Positions 26,542-35,029 of a DNA stretch of 64,000 nucleotides are shown in pieces; positions within the stretch are counted from its first letter, which is position 1; each line of letters begins with the position of its first letter. The stretch comes from CAZUNB01 sp044227985 (GTDB lineage: Bacteria > Patescibacteriota > Saccharimonadia > Saccharimonadales > JAGPDM01), in the NCBI GenBank assembly GCA_044227985.1, contig JBGAVT010000001.1, forward strand, positions 44,245 to 108,244, in the 5' to 3' direction. The notes under the pieces were generated by a model. It searched no databases. It was not told the DNA's origin and saw only the letters and a list, made by a program, of their open reading frames with translations. Position numbers and translations under genes: made by a program.

Positions 26542-27243
26542 TTACTTGCTTTCATTGGTTTTGGGAGTTTGTGACTCACCTTTCTCTTTTAGCGCTTTGT
26601 CTAGTTTTTCCTTCAGGATATCGTAGCTATTGATTTGACCTTCTACCTTTTTACCGTCTATAAATATTGTCGGAGTTGATTCAGCTTTGACTCGATCAGC
26701 GCTACGTTGATCAGACTTGATACGTTTGCTGACAGTATCACTCGTAACATCCTTCTTAAATTTAGCAACATCGAGACCAATTTCTTTAGCATATTTCTCG
26801 AATACCTCGGTTGGCTTGTCTACGGTCGACCATTCTTGCTGGTTTTCATACAGCTTATCGTGCATCTCATTAAATTTATCCTGTAAACTTGCGGACTCAG
26901 CTGCTCGATGAGCCGCCAGCGCGTTGGGATGAAGACTAGTTAATGGTAGGCTGCGGAAAACGAATGCAACATCCTCAGGCTTGTAGTTTTGTTCCGCTTG
27001 TTTCTGTAATGAATAATATCCTCCACAAGCTGGACACTGGAAATCCCCATATTCTACCAAAATCACTTTGGCATCTTTATTGCCGATAACGTGATCTTCT
27101 TCATAGACTTCATCAACAGTTTTGGCAGTTTTATCGGTTTCTGCGATTGAATCTGACTTATCAGGCTGGTTGAGATAAGCAAAGCCAATGACGACAGCTG
27201 CAACCACAATTACCAAACCGATGTAAAATTTCTTACCTTCCAT
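26542..27243 (-). CDS. Membrane-anchored DsbA/DsbG-like thioredoxin-fold oxidoreductase
   Basis: The product (233 residues from the start used) has one N-terminal membrane segment (about 5-23, FYIGLVIVVAAVVIGFAYL) and an extracellular thioredoxin fold with the active site CPACGGYY. The cis-Pro lies in STPTIFIDGKKV. It likely forms disulfides in exported proteins; the Cys-rich surface proteins encoded here are plausible clients. I placed the start at 27243 because a TATGAT -10 box (27292-27287) overlaps the more upstream ATGs at 27291, which would be outside the transcript; AGGGAG lies upstream of 27243. It is 21 bp upstream of the CNNM gene. Confidence 0.85.
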   Translation of the reverse strand: MEGKKFYIGLVIVVAAVVIGFAYLNQPDKSDSIAETDKTAKTVDEVYEEDHVIGNKDAKVILVEYGDFQCPACGGYYSLQKQAEQNYKPEDVAFVFRSLPLTSLHPNALAAHRAAESASLQDKFNEMHDKLYENQQEWSTVDKPTEVFEKYAKEIGLDVAKFKKDVTSDTVSKRIKSDQRSADRVKAESTPTIFIDGKKVEGQINSYDILKEKLDKALKEKGESQTPKTNESK

Positions 27244-27286
27244 AAACTTTTGTCTGTTCTCCCTCGCGTAGAATATTTGTACATAC

Positions 27287-27540
27287 ATCATAGCAAGCCT
27301 AACGTCGTATTGTCACGACTTATTGATGAATATACACTATCCCCTCTTTACTATCACTAGTAAAAAAGAACTAGTTCTTCACGGTAAACTTGAATCTTAA
27401 CAGATCTAGCACGTACTATACGAACCTGAATAGGCACAGGCGACTCCTTCATATTACTTCCTCACTTTTTTATTATTTTTGTTTTGGTGATTTTTCTCAC
27501 CCGACTGTTCATTTTTTGAACAAGTGGAAATAACTTTAGC
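27287..27540. other. Spacer upstream of the dsbA-like gene: promoter and small palindromes
   Basis: On the minus strand, GTGACA, 18 bases and TATGAT (27292-27287) form a likely promoter for the DsbA-like gene. The rest holds a perfect 14-bp palindrome, AAGAACTAGTTCTT (27366-27379), and a TGTTCA-TTTTT-TGAACA inverted repeat near 27507-27524. No protein frame is convincing. Confidence 0.4.
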
Positions 27541-27544
27541 AAAT

Positions 27545-27576
27545 CAAAAAGCTGCTCGTCAAGCATGAGCGACTAA
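27545..27576 (-). terminator. Probable terminator of corA
   Basis: Minus-strand stem GCTCATGCTTGACGAGC (six pairs including one G-U) followed by AGCTTTTTGATTT, about 30 bases after the corA stop. The stem is short, so this is a moderate call. Confidence 0.5.
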
Positions 27577-27595
27577 AAAAATGTGTTAAAGAAGC

Positions 27596-28525
27596 TTAAA
27601 ACCAACGCTGTTTCCTAAAAAATACCAGTAGTAGAACTGAAATTCCAGCAATCATAAACATTACAATTGGAAATGCTAAAGGATGATGATCAAAAGGCAG
27701 AGCAACATTCATTCCATAAACACCACTGACTATCGTTGGCACAGTCATAATCACAGTTAATACTGTTAGTTGGCGAATTACTCGATTTAGATTATTTCCC
27801 ATAATCGTCGAATAAGCTTCGCGGATACTAACAATAGTTTTAAGATTGGTTCGACAAGCTTCAATACTTTGTTCGTTATTCAAGAGTAAATCTTCCAATA
27901 AATCTTCATCATCTTCGAAGAGTTTAAGGTGTTTACCGCTTAAAAGTCGGCGCAGAATTAGGTTAGTCGGCGAAAGGGCCGTCAAGAAATCATCAAGTTC
28001 ATCCTCTATTGTTACAAAATTGATAAAGTCACGATTGCCTATCTCTTCAACTCGTAAACGGCTTCTAGTAGCTTTAATCTGACGACTAACAGTATTGATC
28101 TGAGAATCATAATCGCTAACAATCACATTAATAATCTGTAGCAATAGCTTAGTTCGTTGAGTTGTGTTGGCCTCGATGGTTCCATTAATAAATTTATTGA
28201 GTTGTGGCAATTTGCGTTGACTAACTGTGATAAATTTACCTTCACCAACAATGATTAACAACGGTACAGTAGAAACTTGTAGTGATGGATCTCGATAAAT
28301 AAATCTTGTAAAAATGTAGTTAATCTCACCCTCAATCTCAAACCGCGGTACCTCATCTTCATCGAGTGCGTCCTCTAGGTGTCCTTGGTCGAGTTCAAAA
28401 TTTTTAACTAATTCAGCTAGCTCTTCCTCGCTGGGTTCCTCTACATAAACCCACGCACCTTTCTTATATTCATCGAGCTCACGCAAACTAGGATTTTTTA
28501 TATTTTTATGCAGGTAACGAATCAT
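27596..28525 (-). CDS. corA: CorA-family magnesium channel
   Basis: A 309-residue CorA with a large cytoplasmic funnel domain and two C-terminal membrane helices. YGMNVALPF carries the GMN selectivity motif at the end of the first helix, and the second helix (IVMFMIAGISVLLLVFF) ends in the basic tail RKQRWF. The long acidic and charged helices of the funnel (KLFEDDEDLLEDLLLN) fit Mg2+ gating. TATGCT ends six bases before the ATG, implying a leaderless message. Confidence 0.95.
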   Translation of the reverse strand: MIRYLHKNIKNPSLRELDEYKKGAWVYVEEPSEEELAELVKNFELDQGHLEDALDEDEVPRFEIEGEINYIFTRFIYRDPSLQVSTVPLLIIVGEGKFITVSQRKLPQLNKFINGTIEANTTQRTKLLLQIINVIVSDYDSQINTVSRQIKATRSRLRVEEIGNRDFINFVTIEDELDDFLTALSPTNLILRRLLSGKHLKLFEDDEDLLEDLLLNNEQSIEACRTNLKTIVSIREAYSTIMGNNLNRVIRQLTVLTVIMTVPTIVSGVYGMNVALPFDHHPLAFPIVMFMIAGISVLLLVFFRKQRWF

Positions 28526-28585
28526 TCAAATAGCATAACAGAGCAAGAATGACACTACCAACTTAAAAAATAATGTGGGCTGTCG

Positions 28586-31500
28586 TTATGAATTCTCTCT
28601 TGCAAAATCGACGGCATTAGCAAATAGTTGTGTCCACGGACTCTGGCGCTTCCAGTTTTTTGGCCGCCACGAAAGCTGTTGGCTTAGGTATCCACGTTCA
28701 GGATGCGGCATCATAATCGTTGCCCTTCCATCTACAGTGGTAAATCCCGTAGCACCACCAGGCGAACCATTTGGATTATATGGGAATGCTTCAGTAGCCT
28801 GAGATGAGCTATCGACGTATCGCATAGTCACTAAGTCGTCATCAACGGGAGCATCGATAAAGTTAGCTCGACCTTCTCCATGAGCAACAGGTATAGGCAA
28901 TACAAAACCTTCCATATTTGAGAGGATAATGCTTGGTGACTTCTGAATCTTCACGGTTGAGAGCCGTGCCTCATACCGTGTCGAAGTATTTTGCAGGAAA
29001 TGCGGCCAACTTTCGCTACCTGGGATTAAAACTTGAAGTTGCGACAACATTTGACAACCATTACAGACACCGAGACTGAGTGTATTCTCTCGTTTAAAGT
29101 AATTTTGAAACATTTCTTTTGTTTTCTGGTGGTATAAGATTGATTTAGCCCAACCACCACCTGCTCCAAGTACATCGCCATAGCTGAAACCACCGCAAGC
29201 AGCAATTATCGAAATATCATCAAGATTTCGATTTCCTGAGAACAGATCTTGCATAGTAACATCGATTGGCCGTGCACCAACCTCCATGAAGGCTGCAGCC
29301 ATTTCGACGTGTCCATTAACACCCTGTTCCCGCAATATAGCAACTTTTGGTCGGATTGATTTATTCAAGAATGTATATGCAGAATATTTTGAATTATCGA
29401 CATTACTATGCACGATTGGCTGCTCAAGATCAGCTATCGTTTTAGCTTCTTGTGCAGCTGTCTTTGGATTATCACGAAGCAACGACATTGTATTCGTAGT
29501 GCTCTGCCAATAACTCAGTAATTGGTCGAGACTCCATGTATAGTCACCAAATGATATCTCTTTTTTAGGACTGGTTGTTCCAAGTTTTCGAACATAACCT
29601 GGGAGTTTTTCTACCATCTCACTATATTTTGAACTAACCTGGATAACTACTCCAGGAGTCTCATTAAACATCGTTACAATGCTCGCAGGCAGATCAATGC
29701 TAAGACCGATTCTAGAAGCAAATGCCATCTCTGCCAGCGCAACAAACAAACCACCATCGCTAATATCATGATAGGCCAAAATAGCATTTTGGGTTCGAAG
29801 TTCACGCAGTTGTTCAAAAAAAGTATTCACTAATTCTGGTGACTCAACATCTGGAACTTGATCAGTCATTATCCCAAAAACCTGTTCTAGGCTGCTTGCT
29901 CCAAGGCTTTTGTCGGGAGTGTCAAACCTTATTTCATATAGAATAGATCCTGTGTCTTCGACAAGTTCAGGCGTTAATGTTTTGCTCGTATCTACCACGT
30001 TAGCAAAACCCGATACTACCAGACTAAGCGGTGATACCACTGATTTTTGGCTACTCTGTTTCCAATTTGTTTCCATCGACGTACTGTCCTTGCCAACCGG
30101 AATTGCCAACCCAAGTTTCGGACAAAAGTCTTTAGCTGCTGATCTAACTGCTTCATATAAATCAGCTTTCTCGGGTTCGAATGCACTGGCTGCCATCCAG
30201 TTGGCAGATAGTTTTATTTCACTCAGTGAACCAATATCGGCGGCCATAATATTCGTAAGCATTTCTGTGATTACGAGGCGTACACTTTTGGACGGATCAA
30301 CCAAAGCAACTTGCGGACGCTCTCCTATTGCCATAGCTTGACCTATTTTAGAATGAAAATCGGCGGCAGTTACAGCGACGTCACTGACAGGAACCTGCCA
30401 CGGACCAACGAGCTGGTCACGAGTTGTTAATCCTCCAACGCTACGATCACCAATGTGGATTAAAAATGCTTTACTAGCAACAGCAGGAAGTTGTAATACT
30501 CGTTTTACTGCTTCGTTAATATCGATTGATTTATGATCAAACGTATCAAATTTCTTTGCATGTTTATTAGCAACTATTTCTAGTGGCTCGATAGCCCCAA
30601 ACATCTCTTTGTTTCCTAAATCAACAGAATTTTCGTTGAACAAACTATCATGTAATAGAATACGCTTTTGCTCAGTTACCTCACCGAGTGTAGATACAGG
30701 GCAACGCTCGCGATTGCATAACTCAATAAATAAATCGAGGTCTTCTGGGAGAACCGCAAGAACGTATCGCTCCTGTGCTTCATTACTCCAAAGCTCCATA
30801 GGGCTCAAGCTACTTTCATCTGTAGGTAGACTGCGAAGTTCAAGATTGCCACCACGACCTGCATCAGCTACTAGTTCTGGTAAAGCATTACTCCAGCCGC
30901 CGGCACCAACATCATGAATACTTAAAATAGGGTTGTTATCACGACTAAAACAAGCAGTAATCACTTCTTGTGCTCTACGCTGCATCTCAGGATTTTGACG
31001 TTGGACGCTAGCGAAATCAAGACTCTCATCATTTGAACCGCTAGAAGTACTACTGGCAGCACCACCACCAAGACCAATCAGCATGGCCGGTCCGCCGATT
31101 GTAATTATTTTTGAACCAACAGGCAAGGGCTTCTTTTCTACGTCCTTGTCTCTGACAACGCCGATACCACCACCAAGCATAATTGGCTTGTGGTAGCCGC
31201 GGACTACGCCATCAATTTCTTGTTCAAAGGTTCGGAAATAACCGGCTACGCTAGGACGGCCAAATTCATTATTAAAGGCAGCTGCACCGAGAGGACCATC
31301 AAGCATGATTTGCAGCGGTGTCTGGATTTGAGGTGGGCGGCCATAATCTCGACCTTCCCAAGGTTGTACCGCATTGGGTATACGGAGGTTACTAACATTA
31401 AAACCGACGAATCCAGCTTTAGGTATCGAGCCTCGACCAACCGCACCTTCATCACGAATCTCACCGCCGGCACCTGTTCCACTTCCAGAAAATGGCGAGA

Positions 31501-32347
31501 TACCTGTAGGGTGGTTGTGAGTTTCTGCTTTAATCACATTGTGAGCCAGCTCATTTTTATCTTGATACTCACCATCTGGGTTGCGCAGCAAACGCTTCAC
31601 TTTTGGACCCGAAAAAACTGCGCCGTTGTCGTGATATGCGCTCAATATTCCCTCAGGACTTTTCTTTGTGGTGTGGCGAATCATATCAAATAGAGATTCT
31701 CGTTTACGAATGCCTTCAATAGTCCAGTTTGCATTAAATATTTTATGACGTGCATGCTCAGAATTTGCTTGAGCGAACATCATCAACTCCGCATCACTTG
31801 GGTTACGCTTTAAACCCGTGAAAAGTTCGAGTAGATAATCAATCTCATGTTCGCTTAATGCCAAACCGAGCTTCTGGTTGATTTCTTCCAGCGGGGGACG
31901 GCCACCACTCAAAACATCTATCAAGACTAAAGGTTTTGGAGCTTCTTCGTTGAATAATTTTTGAGCCTCTGAAACATCAGATAACAACTGTTCGGTCATT
32001 GGATCAAACAGAGTTTGATAATGCTCATGACCGAGAGCAGAGTTCTTTACAAAATATTGAATACCACGCTCAATGCGTTTAATAGAGTTCAGACCAACAT
32101 TGTGAAAAATATCGGTTGCTTTGCTGCTCCATGGACTAATTGTTCCAATCCGAGGAATGACAAAAACTGATCGAGTATCTGTAGCATCTGGATTAAAGAA
32201 TTCATCACCATAATTAAGTAGATCTCGAGCAACTCTTTCATGCGATCGAGGCAAAGGTTTTTCAAGTGATAAAAAATGTACAAATCTAGCTGTAACGACT
32301 GTGTCGTTTCGTCCTACTGGAGCATTACCGCCATACATAACCTGCAT
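28586..32347 (-). CDS. purL: Phosphoribosylformylglycinamidine synthase, single-chain large form
   Basis: This 1253-residue enzyme makes FGAM from FGAR, glutamine and ATP, the fourth step of purine synthesis. It is the fused form with an N-terminal PurS-like region (about 1-160), two AIRS-like halves (AETHNHPTGISPFSGSGTG; LGGGAASS; ISDGGLFVALAEMAF) and a C-terminal glutaminase with the nucleophile in SLGVCNGCQ and the His/Glu site in MPHPERG. No other de novo purine gene is adjacent, though hpt (salvage) is present at 37857. TATACT ends eight bases before the ATG. Confidence 0.97.
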   Translation of the reverse strand: MQVMYGGNAPVGRNDTVVTARFVHFLSLEKPLPRSHERVARDLLNYGDEFFNPDATDTRSVFVIPRIGTISPWSSKATDIFHNVGLNSIKRIERGIQYFVKNSALGHEHYQTLFDPMTEQLLSDVSEAQKLFNEEAPKPLVLIDVLSGGRPPLEEINQKLGLALSEHEIDYLLELFTGLKRNPSDAELMMFAQANSEHARHKIFNANWTIEGIRKRESLFDMIRHTTKKSPEGILSAYHDNGAVFSGPKVKRLLRNPDGEYQDKNELAHNVIKAETHNHPTGISPFSGSGTGAGGEIRDEGAVGRGSIPKAGFVGFNVSNLRIPNAVQPWEGRDYGRPPQIQTPLQIMLDGPLGAAAFNNEFGRPSVAGYFRTFEQEIDGVVRGYHKPIMLGGGIGVVRDKDVEKKPLPVGSKIITIGGPAMLIGLGGGAASSTSSGSNDESLDFASVQRQNPEMQRRAQEVITACFSRDNNPILSIHDVGAGGWSNALPELVADAGRGGNLELRSLPTDESSLSPMELWSNEAQERYVLAVLPEDLDLFIELCNRERCPVSTLGEVTEQKRILLHDSLFNENSVDLGNKEMFGAIEPLEIVANKHAKKFDTFDHKSIDINEAVKRVLQLPAVASKAFLIHIGDRSVGGLTTRDQLVGPWQVPVSDVAVTAADFHSKIGQAMAIGERPQVALVDPSKSVRLVITEMLTNIMAADIGSLSEIKLSANWMAASAFEPEKADLYEAVRSAAKDFCPKLGLAIPVGKDSTSMETNWKQSSQKSVVSPLSLVVSGFANVVDTSKTLTPELVEDTGSILYEIRFDTPDKSLGASSLEQVFGIMTDQVPDVESPELVNTFFEQLRELRTQNAILAYHDISDGGLFVALAEMAFASRIGLSIDLPASIVTMFNETPGVVIQVSSKYSEMVEKLPGYVRKLGTTSPKKEISFGDYTWSLDQLLSYWQSTTNTMSLLRDNPKTAAQEAKTIADLEQPIVHSNVDNSKYSAYTFLNKSIRPKVAILREQGVNGHVEMAAAFMEVGARPIDVTMQDLFSGNRNLDDISIIAACGGFSYGDVLGAGGGWAKSILYHQKTKEMFQNYFKRENTLSLGVCNGCQMLSQLQVLIPGSESWPHFLQNTSTRYEARLSTVKIQKSPSIILSNMEGFVLPIPVAHGEGRANFIDAPVDDDLVTMRYVDSSSQATEAFPYNPNGSPGGATGFTTVDGRATIMMPHPERGYLSQQLSWRPKNWKRQSPWTQLFANAVDFARENS

Positions 32348-32390
32348 ATAACTCTAGTATACTCGAAAATCTAGCATGTCGAAATATGAA

Positions 32391-32915
32391 TTAAGATACT
32401 AACAGAATGTCGACCATTTTATCGTGTGGCTCAACCGGAATTTCTTCGGACAAACATTCTTTAAAACACACACCTATCGTCTTTGCAGTTGGTTGTAATG
32501 AAAGTAAGCGATCATAAAAACCACCACCGAAACCCAGTCGCTGGTTTGTATTTTTGCTGCCAGCTATCATTGGCACAATGATAAGATCAAATATATCATT
32601 ATCACCTAAAGCAAATTCTTGTGGCATAGTGTCGAGAGTTTTTATTTTTCTACCAGTTAGTTTTTCTGGAGAACTCGTATAAACCTGACAACCACTAGAC
32701 TGTAGTTGTTCGATATAATTTCGTAAGTCAGGTTCATTATCATTTTTAAGCGGTAAAAAACAATGGATCTTACGTACAGTTTTGCGATCAAGTGCAAGCA
32801 GTTGTTCAACTAGTTTTTGACTCTTTTGAGTAGCAATTTCTTTGTCCATAGCACGGCGAATACCGAGGAACTTTCTGCGAAGTTTCGCTTTCTCAATAGT
32901 GATTGTTTCAGACAT
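32391..32915 (-). CDS. 5-formyltetrahydrofolate cyclo-ligase
   Basis: This 174-residue enzyme (YgfA/MTHFS family) converts 5-formyl-THF to 5,10-methenyl-THF with ATP. The N-terminal helix has KLRRKFLGIRRAM, and the ATP/substrate signature near the end is RLGFGGGFYDRLL. FLPLKNDNEPDLRNYI matches the substrate segment. The start overlaps the nadD-like gene by 8 bp, so the two are probably translated from one message. Confidence 0.93.
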   Translation of the reverse strand: MSETITIEKAKLRRKFLGIRRAMDKEIATQKSQKLVEQLLALDRKTVRKIHCFLPLKNDNEPDLRNYIEQLQSSGCQVYTSSPEKLTGRKIKTLDTMPQEFALGDNDIFDLIIVPMIAGSKNTNQRLGFGGGFYDRLLSLQPTAKTIGVCFKECLSEEIPVEPHDKMVDILLVS

Positions 32916-33432
32916 ACAGCCTCTTTTGCTTAATATAGTCCATCACTGACGAGGGCAATGAACTAATTTTTTCATGATTCTTTAGTTGTTGTCGAATATG
33001 ACTACTTTTGGCTGGATGAGACAAGATAATATCAGCTACATGGTTCTTAACCGAGCGAGAAAAGGTAATAATTTTCGTTTTCTCATTAATTACTTGGTAG
33101 TCCGACCATTCACTCATTCGAGTGGCAACATCAGCACCGAGTAAAAAGTAGAACTCCGAAGCTTTTTCTCTATCCATTAACTCTTCAAGCGTTGATAAAT
33201 CATGCGTAGCTTGTGAGACTTCAACTACTTCATCTGATTCACAAACTCCTAATTTAGCCATAGTTACCCTATCAATATAGCTCGCTACAGCAGCTTTACG
33301 ACGAGGTTTTGACTCAACTACGAACCAGACCTGTTCAAGGCAAAGCTGGTTGCGAGCAGCACGGGCAAGTGCTAAATGCCCATCATGAAGAGGGTCGAAT
33401 GTACCGCTGAGTATTCCAATTTTGTGTGCCAT
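32908..33432 (-). CDS. nadD: Nicotinate-nucleotide adenylyltransferase-like protein
   Basis: A 174-residue nucleotidyltransferase of the NadD type, which would join ATP and nicotinate mononucleotide. GILSGTFDPLHDGHLALA contains the HxGH active-site motif, FYFLLGADVATRM is the substrate strand, and SSHIRQQL matches the C-terminal SS.IR motif. The canonical NadD loop WWLVSPQNP is not clear, so substrate choice is less certain than fold. It overlaps the downstream cyclo-ligase gene by 8 bp and diverges from the gene at 33472. Confidence 0.8.
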   Translation of the reverse strand: MAHKIGILSGTFDPLHDGHLALARAARNQLCLEQVWFVVESKPRRKAAVASYIDRVTMAKLGVCESDEVVEVSQATHDLSTLEELMDREKASEFYFLLGADVATRMSEWSDYQVINEKTKIITFSRSVKNHVADIILSHPAKSSHIRQQLKNHEKISSLPSSVMDYIKQKRLYV

Positions 33433-33471
33433 CTATAGCCAACTCTACATTAAGACAGGTATTATGACCAT

Positions 33472-34383
33472 ATGAACTACAGTAAAGTTGGTAGTCTTAA
33501 ACATAATCCGAAAATTCGTACACGGGATGGTGGCTTAAGCGTAAAACTAGATAACAAAATTTTTTGGTTATTTGGTGACACGATACTAACCAATCAATCA
33601 AAAACTGAGTTAGCCGAACTTTCCTGCACTGCTGGATGGAGCGATCCTGAAGAACCATTTGAGATTAAAGACTTAGATAATGGGCTGCAACAATTTATTC
33701 CATTCTCAGAGTCAGAACTTAATATTTCAGCCAAAGCATGGAAAAATTCGGGTTCTCGACTAGCTATTTGGCCTATGAGTTTGGTTGCGCACAATAATAA
33801 AGCTATCGGGTTATTTCGAAAACTTTGGATTGATGAAGGTTTTTTGAATTATCGCTACATCTCAACAGTATTAGCATCCTTTGATGGGAAGAACCTGACG
33901 ATTGATAACGAAGTTTTATTCTCAGAATCAGAAAATGGTCTATATGGAGATGCTGCAGTAATTGATGATAATTATCTTTATCTTTTTGGCTGTCGACAGA
34001 ACGGTATTTTACTAGCCCGCACTGGGTTCGGAAATTCTGAGTTTCAGTTTTGGGATGGAATAAATTGGCAGCTTGATAATACGAATAGCAGTCCAATCTT
34101 CGCTGGACCAAGTTCAGATTTCTCGGTCATAAAATGGCAAAACAAATTTATTGCCATTTACAGCGTGCCAATGACAGATTCAATTCAAATTCTTATAAGT
34201 GATAGCATGGTTGGTCCATGGAAAATACTTGATCGGATTTACCTAGAGAAGCCTGATTTCGGGAATTGTTACGCAGCTCAAGCTCACCCTGAACAATCAG
34301 AAAAAAATAATCTACAAATAAGCTACTACCGTCCAAAAACAATTTTGGACGGTAGTCTAGAAATAATTGAAATTATAATCTAA
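33472..34383 (+). CDS. Beta-propeller protein, DUF4185/GH43-like
   Basis: The 303-residue product shows repeated blades with patterns such as KIFWLFGDTILT, NYLYLFGCR and NKFIAIYSVP, resembling DUF4185 and five-bladed glycosidase-type propellers. No signal peptide is seen, so it appears cytoplasmic. The segment LFGDT near residue 29 and the acid-rich blade ends could form a sugar site, but I cannot name a catalytic pair. TATTAT ends six bases before the ATG. The last 60 bases contain a perfect 14-bp inverted repeat (34325-34356). It converges with the DUF4430 gene at a shared boundary (34383/34384). Confidence 0.65.
   Translation: MNYSKVGSLKHNPKIRTRDGGLSVKLDNKIFWLFGDTILTNQSKTELAELSCTAGWSDPEEPFEIKDLDNGLQQFIPFSESELNISAKAWKNSGSRLAIWPMSLVAHNNKAIGLFRKLWIDEGFLNYRYISTVLASFDGKNLTIDNEVLFSESENGLYGDAAVIDDNYLYLFGCRQNGILLARTGFGNSEFQFWDGINWQLDNTNSSPIFAGPSSDFSVIKWQNKFIAIYSVPMTDSIQILISDSMVGPWKILDRIYLEKPDFGNCYAAQAHPEQSEKNNLQISYYRPKTILDGSLEIIEIII
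34325..34356. repeat. Perfect 14-bp inverted repeat inside the 3' end of the propeller gene
   Basis: ACTACCGTCCAAAA, loop ACAA, then TTTTGGACGGTAGT. It is in frame within the coding region and would form a very stable hairpin about 30 bases before the stop. No U run follows, so it is not a typical terminator. It may act as an mRNA 3' end stabiliser or limit read-through into the convergent gene. Confidence 0.7.
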
Positions 34384-34926
34384 TTATTTGATGTCTTCTA
34401 GACGCCACTCAACCTTTTCGCCAGACTTAGTCTCATAGTTCGATGCACCTTTGTCGGCTTGCTTACCATCAACATAGAATGCCCAAAAATTCTTACCATC
34501 TTCAGCTTCGACACCATTTATCTCAGTAACAAATTCACCAAGATCGCCGCTATTTTTAGTCTTTGTATTGGTGCCAGCCTTCAAAGTGACTAATGCGACT
34601 TCGCCATCTACGCCATTATAACTCACAGTTTTACCGTCATTGCTGATGCTTACTTCGTCAGCCTGTAGTTGAGCCTGATCCTGTTGGGTGGTTGATGGCT
34701 CTTCTACCCCTTTTGTGTCTAGGTCCTGCATGCCAAGGTAGCCAAAACCCACAACACCAAGCGCTGCAACACCAACAAGTACAAGTACAAACGGTGAAGA
34801 CTCTTGCTTCTGTGCTTTTTTGGTCGTTGTCTTTACTGCTGGCTTCTTGGTAGTAGTTGTCTTTTTAGCAGCTGATTTCTGTGCTACTGGTTTCTTCGTT
34901 GATTTTTTTGTACTCTTTTGAGCCAT
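34384..34926 (-). CDS. Membrane-anchored protein with a transcobalamin-like (DUF4430) domain
   Basis: The 180-residue protein begins with a Lys/Thr-rich cytoplasmic tail of about 42 residues, has one membrane segment (about 44-64, FVLVLVGVAALGVVGFGYLG), and ends outside the cell in a DUF4430 domain. The domain landmarks are FVTEINGVEAEDGKNFWAFY, VDGKQADKGASNY and GEKVEWRL. DUF4430 resembles the C-terminal beta domain of transcobalamin and intrinsic factor. The gene lies about 100 bp after the gene led by the cobalamin riboswitch, so a B12-binding role is an attractive inference. GGAG is six bases before the ATG; a possible own promoter (TTGCAA-18-CATACT) means co-transcription is not certain. 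Confidence 0.8.
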   Translation of the reverse strand: MAQKSTKKSTKKPVAQKSAAKKTTTTKKPAVKTTTKKAQKQESSPFVLVLVGVAALGVVGFGYLGMQDLDTKGVEEPSTTQQDQAQLQADEVSISNDGKTVSYNGVDGEVALVTLKAGTNTKTKNSGDLGEFVTEINGVEAEDGKNFWAFYVDGKQADKGASNYETKSGEKVEWRLEDIK

Positions 34927-35029
34927 ATTTTCTCCACTCTTATTTTAATGCTTAAGCTCAGTATGCCTCATTTTGCATGGTGATTGCAAGCATTTGCTAT
35001 CAATCTCTATCAGGCCTTGCGCTACCTGG

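Noticed and set aside
27366..27379. AAGAACTAGTTCTT as a LexA site
   Set aside because: The GAAC-GTTC halves are two bases apart rather than four, and no SOS gene follows.
31190..31693. 167-residue plus-strand frame inside purL
   Set aside because: Antisense shadow of conserved purL sequence.
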